Part shown: positions 26,831-35,746 of the stretch, piece by piece
Layout of the letters: the number at the start of each line of letters is the position of its first letter
How positions within the stretch are numbered: position 1 is the stretch's first letter
Program-made: the position numbers and the translations under genes
Assembly (NCBI RefSeq): GCF_034366785.1
Contig: NZ_CP112932.1
Location: 682,001 to 746,000 of the forward strand
Length of the DNA stretch: 64,000 bases
From: Candidatus Trichorickettsia mobilis
Lineage (GTDB): Bacteria > Pseudomonadota > Alphaproteobacteria > Rickettsiales > Rickettsiaceae
Reading direction: 5' to 3'
Notes under the pieces: model-generated
What the model saw: only the letters and a program-made list of their open reading frames with translations
The model's database searches: none
Told to the model about the DNA's origin: nothing

Positions 26831-27481
26831 TTAAATAGTTAATCCAGAATGTGCCCAGTCTTTATTAAAGATATCTAACCCTTTATCAGTTAATGGATGA
26901 TCAAGTAGTTGCCATAAAGTTTTACCAGACAAAGTAATCACATCAGCTCCAATCATTGCTGCTGCAGCAACATGTTGAGGGTTTCTAATTGAAGCCGCAA
27001 GGATCTTAGTATCTTGTTTTTGCCGATCATACATATGCCTGATATCACTTATTAGCCTCATTCCATTATCGCCGATATCATCTAATCTACCAATAAAAGG
27101 TGATATATAATATGCTCCAGCTTTTGCTGCCAATAATGCTTGATTTACTGAGAAGCACAAAGTCATATTTACTTTTATACTTTGTCTAGCAAAATATTTG
27201 CATGCCTTAATCCCGTTCCAGGTTACAGGAAGCTTTATAACAACGTTATCTGCTATCTCTAGAATTTTTTCACCTTGCTGGATCATCATCTCAAAATCAT
27301 TGGCAACGACTTCAACACTTACATCTCCGTTTACTATCTTACAAATAGCAGCTATTGTTGCGATAAATTCACTATTAGTTTTTGACATTAGCGAAGGATT
27401 AGTGGTTATTCCATCGATAATACCTAAATTATAAACTTCTTCTATTTCTTTAATATTAGCACTATCTAAAAAAATCTGCAT
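26831..27481 (-). CDS. tal: Transaldolase / fructose-6-phosphate aldolase (small TalC/Fsa type)
   Basis: A 216-residue TIM-barrel aldolase of the short transaldolase family. It opens with MQIFLDSANIKEIEEV and GIIDGITTNPSLMSK. The Schiff-base lysine is in VVIKLPVTWNGIKA, and the later segments NMTLCFSVNQALLAAKAGAYYISPFIGRLDD and ILAASIRNPQHV are typical. It links pentose phosphates to glycolytic sugars. Its ATG overlaps the parB stop by one base (TAATG), so it is translated with the partition operon. Rickettsia species are generally poor in this pathway, which makes its retention notable. Confidence 0.9.
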   Translation of the reverse strand: MQIFLDSANIKEIEEVYNLGIIDGITTNPSLMSKTNSEFIATIAAICKIVNGDVSVEVVANDFEMMIQQGEKILEIADNVVIKLPVTWNGIKACKYFARQSIKVNMTLCFSVNQALLAAKAGAYYISPFIGRLDDIGDNGMRLISDIRHMYDRQKQDTKILAASIRNPQHVAAAAMIGADVITLSGKTLWQLLDHPLTDKGLDIFNKDWAHSGLTI

Positions 27482-28347
27482 TAACCTAACCTCGATAAAA
27501 TTTCATCAAGCATATCTAAAGTTTCATAATGAAATATTAGCTTACCACCATTACGACCTTCTTCTATCGTAATTTTGACACCAAATTTCTGAATTAATGA
27601 TTGTGTCAATAATTCTAGATCATTGTGATCACTATTAGTTGACGATGTTCTTTGACTATGTTTTGGTGGCGATGCTATAGCTAGATCATCTTGTTTATTC
27701 CAGCTCTTTGCAATATTTTCAGCTTGCCTAACATTTAAATCATGTTGAATAATATAATTTGCTATTGCTTCAGCATACTCATTACCTACTAAACATCTTG
27801 CATGCCCCATTGTTAACTGACCGTTCATTACTTGATCTTTAACAGCCTGAGGTAATTGATTGAGCCTCAATAAATTAGCAATATGACTACGACTTTTGCT
27901 AAGAATTTCTGCTAATTGCTCCTGAGTATAATTAAATTCCTTAATTAATCTAGCAAATCCTTCTGCCTCTTCAATAGCAGATAATTCTTCTCGTTGAATA
28001 TTTTCAATTAAGGAAATTCTTAAAATTTCCTGGCTAGTTAAATCCTTGATAATTACCGGTATATCAGTAAAGCCAGCAATTTTACATGCTCTCCAGCGTC
28101 GCTCTCCAGCAATGATTTTATATTTTCCATCATCAGCAGCGCTGACAATAATTGGATGTAATAATCCTGAGTTGGCAATAGAATCTGCTAGCTCTTTTAT
28201 TTTTTCGTACTCAAAATGCTTACGCGGTTGATAAACACCAGCTTCAAGTTTATCTATATCAACGAGCTTTACTAACTCATTATTTACCGACACCACCTCT
28301 TCTTTCAACAGCGCTGATAATCCTTTACCTAAACCCCGGTGTTTCAT
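27481..28347 (-). CDS. parB: Chromosome partition protein ParB
   Basis: Centromere-binding CTPase of 288 residues that loads on parS and organises the origin region. N-terminal GLGKGLSALL, the CTP-binding/ParB-N domain with GERRWRACKIAG and the ENIQREELSAIEEA segment, an HTH (YTQEQLAEILSKSRSHIANLLRL) and a C-terminal dimerisation part. It follows parA after three bases. Two perfect parS sites are nearby (29685 and 31828). Confidence 0.95.
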   Translation of the reverse strand: MKHRGLGKGLSALLKEEVVSVNNELVKLVDIDKLEAGVYQPRKHFEYEKIKELADSIANSGLLHPIIVSAADDGKYKIIAGERRWRACKIAGFTDIPVIIKDLTSQEILRISLIENIQREELSAIEEAEGFARLIKEFNYTQEQLAEILSKSRSHIANLLRLNQLPQAVKDQVMNGQLTMGHARCLVGNEYAEAIANYIIQHDLNVRQAENIAKSWNKQDDLAIASPPKHSQRTSSTNSDHNDLELLTQSLIQKFGVKITIEEGRNGGKLIFHYETLDMLDEILSRLG

Positions 28348-28350
28348 TAT

Positions 28351-29136
28351 TTATTCTCCATAAAGAATCTTTTTATCTAATATTTCTTTGGTTAATTCAA
28401 TGTAAGCGATCGATCCAGAACATTTATGATCATATAATATTGCTGGTTGGCCATAGGATGGAGCTTCTGATAGCCTAACATTTCTTGGTATTGTGGTATT
28501 AAAAACCAGATCGCCTAAACATCTCCGTACATCTTCTTCCACTTGCTCGGTAAGACGATTTCTTTTGTCATACATCGTAAATAAAATACCGATGATTTTT
28601 ATTTTTGGATTAAGATTTTTTTCTATAAGCTCAATCGTTTTTAATAGATGGCTTAACCCTTCCAATGAATAAAATTCACATTGCATTGGAATCAATACTT
28701 TATCAGCAGCAACCAAAGCATTAATGGTTAATAAACTCAAAGATGGCGGGCAATCTATAATAATATAATCATAAGTACTACTTAAGGATTTTAATATTTT
28801 AGACAAAACATATTCTCGATCTTTTAATGGAACTAATTCTAATTCAATTGCTGATAAATTGGTATTAGCTGTAATAATATTTAAGTTAGGAACTTGAGTT
28901 GTAATAATGCATTGATTAATTGAAATTTCTCCAATTAAAGCTTGATAAATATTATTTTTTCTATCTTGTTGCGAAACACCAAATCCAGTACTAGTATTCC
29001 CCTGAGGATCCAGATCAATCACTAAAATATTAGCTCCAGTGGTTGCTAACACTGTTGATAGATTTATTGTTGTCGTGGTTTTACCCACTCCACCTTTCTG
29101 ATTAACGATTGCTATTATTTGGCTTGTGCTCATCAA
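28351..29136 (-). CDS. parA: Chromosome partition ATPase ParA (Soj)
   Basis: A 261-residue deviant-Walker ATPase that drives segregation of ParB-parS complexes. It has KGGVGKTTT (14-22), DLDPQGN, and DYIIIDCPPSLSLLT. Its start overlaps the end of rsmG by four bases. The order gidA-gidB-parA-parB is the classic origin-proximal cluster of bacteria. Confidence 0.96.
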   Translation of the reverse strand: MMSTSQIIAIVNQKGGVGKTTTTINLSTVLATTGANILVIDLDPQGNTSTGFGVSQQDRKNNIYQALIGEISINQCIITTQVPNLNIITANTNLSAIELELVPLKDREYVLSKILKSLSSTYDYIIIDCPPSLSLLTINALVAADKVLIPMQCEFYSLEGLSHLLKTIELIEKNLNPKIKIIGILFTMYDKRNRLTEQVEEDVRRCLGDLVFNTTIPRNVRLSEAPSYGQPAILYDHKCSGSIAYIELTKEILDKKILYGE

Positions 29137-29738
29137 ATTCTTACTAAATTATTGATCTCTAGAATTTTGCTGGTATTTGACAAGATACTATCATATATAA
29201 CATGATCAAATTGCCAATTCTTTTGCGCTTTAATTAATTCTTCCTGATATTTTGCACCTTTAAGCAGTAAATACTTATCTTTTATTTCAAGATGCTCGAC
29301 ATAGTTGAAAATCATTTCAAGATCTGCCAATGCTCTACTAGTAACAATATCGCACTCTATATTTATATCTTCTATTCTGCCATTAATTATTTCTATTTTA
29401 TTACTGGAAATTTGTGCTGCTTGCAATAAAAAAGCTGATTTCTTACTATTAGCTTCAACTAAAGTAACCGCTTTTATACCGGCAATCGATAATATTACTC
29501 CTGGCAACCCAGCGCCACTACCAACATCAACTACATGAATATTACTATCTTTGATAAAATTCATTATTTGCAAACAATCGACTATATGTCTCTTTAATAA
29601 TTCATCAGTGGTATTTCTAGATAACAAATTAATGCTTTTATTCCACTCAGATACTAATTGCATATAATCTTCAAGCGCTGACAATGTTTCACGTGAAACA
29701 TTGCTAATCTCAAACAACAAATCATCAATATTTTTCAT
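29133..29738 (-). CDS. rsmG: 16S rRNA (guanine-527-N7)-methyltransferase RsmG (GidB)
   Basis: A 201-residue SAM methyltransferase that modifies G527 of 16S rRNA. It has the SAM motif VVDVGSGAGLPGVILS (about 65-80) and the preceding NLLSRNT region. Near the N-terminus the codons for VSRET are a perfect parS site, a known peculiarity of alphaproteobacterial gidB genes in which a centromere is embedded in coding DNA. Confidence 0.95.
   Translation of the reverse strand: MKNIDDLLFEISNVSRETLSALEDYMQLVSEWNKSINLLSRNTTDELLKRHIVDCLQIMNFIKDSNIHVVDVGSGAGLPGVILSIAGIKAVTLVEANSKKSAFLLQAAQISSNKIEIINGRIEDINIECDIVTSRALADLEMIFNYVEHLEIKDKYLLLKGAKYQEELIKAQKNWQFDHVIYDSILSNTSKILEINNLVRI
29685..29700. promoter_or_regulatory. 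parS centromere site (inside rsmG)
   Basis: TGTTTCACGTGAAACA, the perfect 16-bp palindrome bound by ParB, lies in the first codons of rsmG and encodes part of its VSRET sequence. Confidence 0.95.
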
Positions 29739-29770
29739 AAATCTTGCTATCCCATGAGCATATACGAAAT

Positions 29771-31621
29771 TTAACGAGTATATGATTTTATGTAGATTAT
29801 CAACGCAGTAAGCGCCGCCGGAGTCATCCCAGCAATTCTTCTAGCCGCTCCAATAGACGCCGGTCTTATTTGCATTAGTTTTTCTTTAATTTCTAAAGAC
29901 AAAGCAGGAATTATACTATAATCAATATTATCAGGAATTAATTCTGATTCTTCCTGATTAAATAAAACAATATCTGCTTGTTGTCTAAAAAGATAGTTAG
30001 AATATTTGGATTCAATATGCAAAGAAAATAAAGTTTTTTTATCAACATTACTAAGCTCAGGAAAAATATCCAAAATTTTATCTAAACCCACATTTGTTAA
30101 GCCTAATAAATTAAAGGCTGATCTATAAGCACCATCTTGTGCAATTGTCACTCCTAATTTTTCTAATTTACTGGTAGTGATTTTTAAAGACTGAGTTAGC
30201 GTTCTCGCTTGCTCAAGTTTAGCATATTTTTTATTAAATATTTGCATTCTAGCTGATGAAATTAAGCCAATTTTTATTCCTAAAGGAGTTAATCTATAAT
30301 CAGCATTATCCGCTCGTACAGAAAGACGATATTCAGAGCGTGAAGTAAACATTCGATAAGGTTCAGTAGTACCTAAATTAATCAGATCATCAATCATCAC
30401 ACCAATATAAGCATCAGCTCTGGTTAAAATAAAATTTGGCTGATTTTGGCATGATAATGCTGCATTAATACCGGCAATAATCCCTTGTCCGGCCGCTTCT
30501 TCGTAACCGGTAGTACCATTAATTTGACCAGCTAAATATAATCCTTTAATTTTTTTGGTTTCTAATGTAGCTCTTAATTCTCTGGGATCAATGTAATCAT
30601 ATTCAATAGCATATCCTGGTTTAAGAATAATAGCATGCTCGAGTCCTGGTATAGTATGAACAAATTCAAGCTGAACATCTTCAGGAAGTGAAGTAGAAAT
30701 GCCATTAGGATATATAGTATTATCGTCCAACCCTTCCGGTTCCAGAAAAATCTGATGACTATTTTTAGAGCTAAATTTAACAATTTTATCTTCTATTGAA
30801 GGACAATATCTTGGCCCTACACCTTCTATTTGACCTGAATACATTGCAGATTTATTCAAATTATTTTGAATAATTGCAGCCGTCGCTTGCGTGGTTCTAG
30901 TAATAAAGCAATTATTTTGCAATACTTTAACAGCTTCTGTCATCTCTGAAAATGGTCTCGGCACCGCATCCCCAGCCTGCGCTTCCAGCTTACTATAATC
31001 AATACTATTACCATCTATTCGTGGTGGAGTACCAGTTTTTAGACGCCCTAGTCTAAAATTCATTTTTTTTAAAGTATTTGCTAATGCGATTGATGGTGGC
31101 TCACCAACTCTTCCTGCTGGAATAGTTTTACTACCAATATGAATAAGGCCTGACAAAAAAGTGCCGGTAGTGATAATCACTTTCTTACATTCTATTTTAT
31201 TACCATTTTGTAAAATAACGGCTTGTACTTCAGCATTGTCAACAATAACATCTTCAACAACATTATATGATACTGTTAAATTAGGATAGCTTAAAATGGC
31301 GCTTAACATTGCAGCATGATAAAGCTTTCTATCGGCCTGAGCTCGAGGTCCCCATACCGCAGGCCCCTTGGTTTCGTTAAGAATCTTATAATGAATTCCG
31401 GCTTGATCAGCTACATACGCCATCAAACCGTCCAATGCATCAACCTCTTTAACTAGAGTGCCCTTAGCAACACCACCAATAGCAGGATTGCAAGACATTG
31501 CTCCAATATTTTCAGGCGCTAAAGTGATTAACAACGTCTGCACTCCTAAGCGTGCTGCTGCTGCCGCTGCTTCACAACCAGCATGTCCACCACCAATAAC
31601 CACTATATCATATTTTGTCAT
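29771..31621 (-). CDS. mnmG: tRNA uridine-5-carboxymethylaminomethyl modification enzyme MnmG (GidA)
   Basis: FAD-dependent enzyme of 616 residues that, with MnmE, adds the cmnm5 group to U34 of certain tRNAs. It has the dinucleotide-binding motif [10 protein letters not shown] (10-19), the [14 protein letters not shown] segment, the [24 protein letters not shown] motif and the C-terminal helical domain. Full length. It heads the reverse-strand operon mnmG-rsmG-parA-parB-tal-znuA. Confidence 0.97.
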   Translation of the reverse strand: MTKYDIVVIGGGHAGCEAAAAAARLGVQTLLITLAPENIGAMSCNPAIGGVAKGTLVKEVDALDGLMAYVADQAGIHYKILNETKGPAVWGPRAQADRKLYHAAMLSAILSYPNLTVSYNVVEDVIVDNAEVQAVILQNGNKIECKKVIITTGTFLSGLIHIGSKTIPAGRVGEPPSIALANTLKKMNFRLGRLKTGTPPRIDGNSIDYSKLEAQAGDAVPRPFSEMTEAVKVLQNNCFITRTTQATAAIIQNNLNKSAMYSGQIEGVGPRYCPSIEDKIVKFSSKNSHQIFLEPEGLDDNTIYPNGISTSLPEDVQLEFVHTIPGLEHAIILKPGYAIEYDYIDPRELRATLETKKIKGLYLAGQINGTTGYEEAAGQGIIAGINAALSCQNQPNFILTRADAYIGVMIDDLINLGTTEPYRMFTSRSEYRLSVRADNADYRLTPLGIKIGLISSARMQIFNKKYAKLEQARTLTQSLKITTSKLEKLGVTIAQDGAYRSAFNLLGLTNVGLDKILDIFPELSNVDKKTLFSLHIESKYSNYLFRQQADIVLFNQEESELIPDNIDYSIIPALSLEIKEKLMQIRPASIGAARRIAGMTPAALTALIIYIKSYTR

Positions 31622-31656
31622 TTGAATTTTTTTTGCAAAGCTTGCATTTTATCAGC

Positions 31657-31816
31657 AAATTTCAAGAATGTTCAATGAACTGTGTCAAATCGTCATTACG
31701 AGGGCGTTATCGAAGCAATCCAGAAAAAACTGCAATCGACTAAATTGCTTCGACCACTATAACGTGGTCTCAAAGCTTGACGATTTGATGCGGTTTATTG
31801 AACATTCTTGAAATTT
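31657..31816. repeat. Palindromic element, family D (copy 1)
   Basis: AAATTTCAAGAATGTTCAAT (31657-31676) and its exact inverse (31797-31816) bound a 160-bp element with CGTCATTACGAG and CAAAGCTTGACG inside, and nested complementary segments (GAAGCAAT with ATTGCTTC). Relatives: 43394-43498, 61999-62232 and about 23655-23800. Confidence 0.8.
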
Positions 31817-31827
31817 CATACCTTATT

Positions 31828-31843
31828 TGTTTCACGTGAAACA
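31828..31843. promoter_or_regulatory. parS centromere site (between mnmG and ndk)
   Basis: A second perfect TGTTTCACGTGAAACA palindrome, about 2.1 kb from the first and just outside the ndk stop codon. Confidence 0.95.
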
Positions 31844-31850
31844 TCTAATT

Positions 31851-32270
31851 TTATTCAATAATTTCATAGCCGGCAAAGAAAAAACTAATTTCTCTTTGTG
31901 CACTCTGAATACTATCAGAACCATGAATACTATTTTCTTCGATATTATTAGCAAAAATTTTTCTGATAGTACCAGCCTCTGCTTGTTCAGGATTAGTTGC
32001 ACCCATAACTTGGCGATTTAACATTACCGCATTTTCTCCTTTTAGCACTTGTAACACTACAGGGCCTGAGGTCATGTACTTAATAAGACTTGCAAAAAAT
32101 GGGCGATCTTTATGTTCAAGATAAAATGCTGTTGCCAGAGCAGGAGTAAGGATCATCATTTTCTGCGCAACAATTCTTAAACCCACCTGTTCTAGCAACG
32201 AGTTTATTGATCCTATCAAATTTCTTTTAGTAGCATCAGGCTTGATAATTGAAAAAGTATATTCTATCAT
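31851..32270 (-). CDS. ndk: Nucleoside diphosphate kinase
   Basis: A 139-residue kinase that balances NTP pools by phosphate transfer through a phosphohistidine. It has [15 protein letters not shown] at the start and the active-site NSIHGSDS with the catalytic histidine. Length is normal. It lies just upstream of mnmG on the same strand, separated by a family-D repeat and a parS site. Confidence 0.97.
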   Translation of the reverse strand: MIEYTFSIIKPDATKRNLIGSINSLLEQVGLRIVAQKMMILTPALATAFYLEHKDRPFFASLIKYMTSGPVVLQVLKGENAVMLNRQVMGATNPEQAEAGTIRKIFANNIEENSIHGSDSIQSAQREISFFFAGYEIIE

Positions 32271-32380
32271 GTGATTTATAGACCATTATAAATTAAAGTC
32301 TTAAATTATTACACGATTTTATAATCTTTAGCAAGTTAAACTTTATTCTTAATTTTTTGATGAGCTAACAAAAATCACTT

Positions 32381-32425
32381 CACACTAAAATTTAAAAGTA
32401 ACTAGCTCACTGACTCTAGCTATAT
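32381..32425. repeat. Left copy of 45-bp inverted repeat flanking the orphan 653-aa gene
   Basis: Starts CACACTAAAATTTAAAAGTA and ends CTGACTCTAGCTATAT. It is the exact reverse complement of 34673-34717. It lies 28 bases beyond the stop codon of the orphan gene. Confidence 0.9.
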
Positions 32426-32453
32426 ATCTTATGAAGATGAAGTTAACCATTAA

Positions 32454-34415
32454 TTAAGACTCAAGATCATACGTCATCGTTCCACCAATCAGTCCGGAAG
32501 GATCATTAGCAGCATATAGACTTGTAAAGAATGCCTCAACCTGTTCCACTAGATTTAGCCCATACTTATTGAAATCATCAAGATTAACCTCATGATCCGT
32601 CAAGTATTTAGATACTTCTTTTACAATTTGGCTAGGCTCACTTGTGTCATTCATGAATTTACTTATTAAAGTCTTTAATCTTTCAGTTAAATGAGCAACC
32701 GTATTTTTGGTAATTTCTGCTTGATGAGTAGCTTCTAACTTAAATATCTGCTTAAAACTATTGCAAATTGAATTTTTAAGCCTTTCTATACCAACAGTAG
32801 TCTCTTCTACAGTTGAAGAAGCATAAATTTGAGGTATCGTAGGTAATAACTCTGCTACAATAATAAAATCTTCGTCATCAGGTACTCTATGAGCTTCACC
32901 AAATTGCAATAATTTAAATTTATACAGAGATTGATTTAATATTGCTCTTAATGCTTGCTCATAGCGCCACTCCATTCCATCAGTATTATCAGACTTAGCT
33001 ATCCGATCTAGAATTACTTTAAGCAACCCCTGATCGAAGTTAGGCATAACTTCTTCTATAATATATTGCGAAAAATCTACCTTATTAATTCGAGGTATCT
33101 GAGGTTGATTTGTTGATGATGTTAACAATTCGTGCGTTTTGGATAAATCAAGTAATATATTCAGGCTACCGCCAACACAACTAGCATTGAACTCTATCTC
33201 TTGCCCTACCTTAACATACTCACAAGCTATTTGAGCCAATGCTTTAATCAGATCACTGGTATAATAGTAAGGCTTTTTAGATGCTACTTCCTGTTGATGT
33301 AATTTTTGCCATACTAAGGCCAATATTTTTGTAGCATCCGGAGTTCCTAAATGCACAGCAGCTACTAAACCATCAAATGCTCGATTCGCTAATGTTAAAG
33401 CATCGGCAATTTTTAGCGTTGTAGTTACCGTCTTACTACTATCTACAGTTCTTATCCCGACCGCAATGCTATCACCATCAAAAGTAATACTTTGTTTAGG
33501 TGCATTAGCATTCGTTTTTAGTTCGTTAATGCATGCACCAATCTCACTTATAGCTTGTTCAATATTGAGATCAGGAAATTGCTGTTTAAGTTTAGCTAAT
33601 TGCTTTTCTTCTTCAACGCTTCTTGTATGCGCCGATTGAGGATTCGTTACTATTTCTTTTGCTTTTACTACTTCTTTTACTTTTTCTACCGTTTCTTTAG
33701 TTATTTCTTGCTTATTATGGCGAAAACCATGCTCACGTAAATACTGCATCATTTCTGGATCAGCAGAATATTTATCCCATAGCTTTGCTTGGTATTCATT
33801 AATATTTATTAAGGGCAATCCATCTAGATTTTTTACTGTTATGAGCTTTTTTAAATGATTATTATTTCGTTGCGTAGGACTAAGAGATATAACATTGTAT
33901 TGAAAGCAATTTTCTAATATTGAGTAGCTGCAATGCGCAGCTGTTATATCAATAACTTTATAAATGAATTCGGAGTTATAACACGATATCATGTCCTGCA
34001 TATCATCTAGTGTTACTATCGGTGCTCGTTGTAAATACTCTAGAGCAAGATTAGGATGCTTGTCAATTATTTGAGTCACAATTGTATAAACGGAAGAATC
34101 CCAAGGCTTAAGAGAATATAATACTTTTTTTATAGTGTCAGTATTATTTGTTTTCTTAATAACAGCTATAAAGTGATGTAGGCCACAATTCACAATTTTA
34201 TCTAAAGCAAAAAATTTATCAATAAAATCAGCAGTTAGATGACGAATAAAATCCTGTTTAAGTATATCAAGACTTATCTTTTTAACTTTGTTTGAAGCAA
34301 ATATTTTTAATACTAGCTCAGGCTCGGGATGGTGGCACCGAGCAATTTTCATAAGTTCCTGAATAGTGCGAGTAGTTATTTCAAATAGGTCAGTCGAGTC
34401 AAGTATTTGTTGCAC
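32454..34415 (-). CDS. Large protein of unknown function beside the T4SS cluster
   Basis: A 653-residue protein not recognised as any known family. It looks soluble and mostly helical, with no signal peptide or membrane helix. A charged coiled-coil-like stretch (about 235-295, with KETVEKVKEVVKAKEIV and EEEKQLAKLKQQFPDL) separates an N-terminal helical part from a C-terminal part. The only usable start in frame is GTG at 34415. However, coding-like sequence continues upstream in the same frame (RLQTVLLTAAKSEDNDQ) up to where an ATG in another frame sits (34471), so the true 5' end may be frameshifted. Upstream is divergent to virB8. Flanking 45-bp inverted repeats suggest a discrete unit. A secreted effector is one possibility, by location only. 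Confidence 0.6.
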   Translation of the reverse strand: MQQILDSTDLFEITTRTIQELMKIARCHHPEPELVLKIFASNKVKKISLDILKQDFIRHLTADFIDKFFALDKIVNCGLHHFIAVIKKTNNTDTIKKVLYSLKPWDSSVYTIVTQIIDKHPNLALEYLQRAPIVTLDDMQDMISCYNSEFIYKVIDITAAHCSYSILENCFQYNVISLSPTQRNNNHLKKLITVKNLDGLPLININEYQAKLWDKYSADPEMMQYLREHGFRHNKQEITKETVEKVKEVVKAKEIVTNPQSAHTRSVEEEKQLAKLKQQFPDLNIEQAISEIGACINELKTNANAPKQSITFDGDSIAVGIRTVDSSKTVTTTLKIADALTLANRAFDGLVAAVHLGTPDATKILALVWQKLHQQEVASKKPYYYTSDLIKALAQIACEYVKVGQEIEFNASCVGGSLNILLDLSKTHELLTSSTNQPQIPRINKVDFSQYIIEEVMPNFDQGLLKVILDRIAKSDNTDGMEWRYEQALRAILNQSLYKFKLLQFGEAHRVPDDEDFIIVAELLPTIPQIYASSTVEETTVGIERLKNSICNSFKQIFKLEATHQAEITKNTVAHLTERLKTLISKFMNDTSEPSQIVKEVSKYLTDHEVNLDDFNKYGLNLVEQVEAFFTSLYAANDPSGLIGGTMTYDLES

Positions 34416-35032
34416 TTGATCATTGTCTTCACTCTTAGCCGCTGTAAGAAGAACTGTTTGTAATCTGTCATTTTTTAACTTTTTATTGTATATAAAAATA
34501 TAATTATTATTTACGTATAAATTAAAATTTGTGTTATTTAATAATAGATCAGCCGAGACACGTATGACTGAGGCACAATATGTTTAGCGTACTATGCTAT
34601 AGTTAAGGAATTTTTTAGACAAAAATATAGATGAGGATTGTATGCTGCGACTTGAGTCAAATTTTGTACGCAATATAGCTAGAGTCAGTGAGCTAGTTAC
34701 TTTTAAATTTTAGTGTGAGGCCTTGCGCAAGCTTTATAATACGTGAGCACAGGTGAATCCACGCGAAATTTGAGAGTAACTAGCTCTGACCGACGCTATA
34801 CCTAGTTACAAGAGGTCTATATATCTTCTTTGAAGCGAAGCTCGTGCTTAAGTTTGTGAGGAGGTAAACTATATAAACAATTACTAACCAAGATCTAATG
34901 CGCTGAAAATACAATATAAAAACAACGAATTAATAAGATTTTTATAGCTACAACATGATATTTTGACATTTTTTATTTTTTAATCAAAGAAGTAAAGGCA
35001 TAATTAAGTCCGACATATTAAACTGAAATCTA
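34416..35032. other. 617-base intergenic region upstream of virB8
   Basis: Holds the right 45-bp inverted repeat (34673-34717), its imperfect own partner arm (about 34765-34800), the motif AAATTTTGTACGCAAT (34659-34674) also present in the repeat after lptG, and an AT-rich stretch before virB8 that probably holds the promoters of virB8 and of the divergent orphan gene. No gene was seen apart from a possible 5' extension of the orphan gene to about 34471. Confidence 0.6.
34673..34800. repeat. Right copy of 45-bp inverted repeat, with imperfect palindromic partner
   Basis: 34673-34717 is the exact inverse of 32381-32425. The segment about 34765-34800 (AAATTTGAGAGTAACTAGCT onward) is an imperfect inverse of its own first 38 bases, so this copy by itself is a palindromic element of the kind seen elsewhere in the window. 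Confidence 0.85.
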
Positions 35033-35746
35033 ATGTTCAATTTAACTAGCTTACTGCAAAAATTCAAATCTACCGCAGCTGCGACACAAGATAGTCAGCA
35101 GAGTAATGTAGTACGATCAGTTAGAAATTGGTATGAAGAAAGATACGACAGTATAGTAGTACAACGTAATATCTTGTTTATGTTGTTGTTAATTTTTGTC
35201 ATACTATCTATAATTTCAATTATATCTGTTGCGGTTGTCATTAATTCTAAAAGATTTGATCCTTTTGTAATTCAAATTGATGAAACTACTGGTATGGCAA
35301 AAATTGTTAACCCAACATCATCGCAAATGCTTGAGGGTAACGATTCGTTAGCTAGATACTTCATTAAAAAATACGTTATCGCAAGAGAAACTTATAACCC
35401 GGTTGATTTTGATACTCAGGCTAAACAAATAGTAAGATTATTTTCTTCCAGTAGTATATTTTTTACTTATCTTGGTTACTTAAAAAATCAAGATGTAAAT
35501 CCTAGTGTAATATATGGACAAAAAAACACTACTTTCCTGACAGTCAAATCATGGTCCAAGTTAGATGCAAAAAAATATATGCTGAGATTTTCGATCAGTG
35601 AAACTTCAGAAAATAGGAGAGTGTTTAATAAATTAGCAATAATAGACTTTAATTATATAGCAATGGATTTAACAGAAACAGAACGTGATATTAATCCAAT
35701 AGGTTTCCAAGTACAAGGTTATAGAGTAGATGATGATAATAGTTAG
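35033..35746 (+). CDS. virB8: Type IV secretion protein VirB8
   Basis: A 237-residue bitopic inner-membrane component of the VirB/Rvh system. It has a short cytoplasmic N-terminus with the conserved NWYEERYDSIVVQRN, one membrane helix (about 46-70) and a periplasmic NTF2-like domain (about 80-230). VirB8 nucleates the assembly and contacts VirB9/VirB10. It is the first gene of the virB8-B9-B10-B11-D4 operon and overlaps virB9 by 17 bases. Confidence 0.93.
   Translation: MFNLTSLLQKFKSTAAATQDSQQSNVVRSVRNWYEERYDSIVVQRNILFMLLLIFVILSIISIISVAVVINSKRFDPFVIQIDETTGMAKIVNPTSSQMLEGNDSLARYFIKKYVIARETYNPVDFDTQAKQIVRLFSSSSIFFTYLGYLKNQDVNPSVIYGQKNTTFLTVKSWSKLDAKKYMLRFSISETSENRRVFNKLAIIDFNYIAMDLTETERDINPIGFQVQGYRVDDDNS

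Noticed and set aside
32381-34717. Classical insertion sequence with transposase
   Set aside because: The enclosed 653-residue protein shows no DDE, HUH or serine/tyrosine recombinase signature, so it cannot be called an IS on present evidence.
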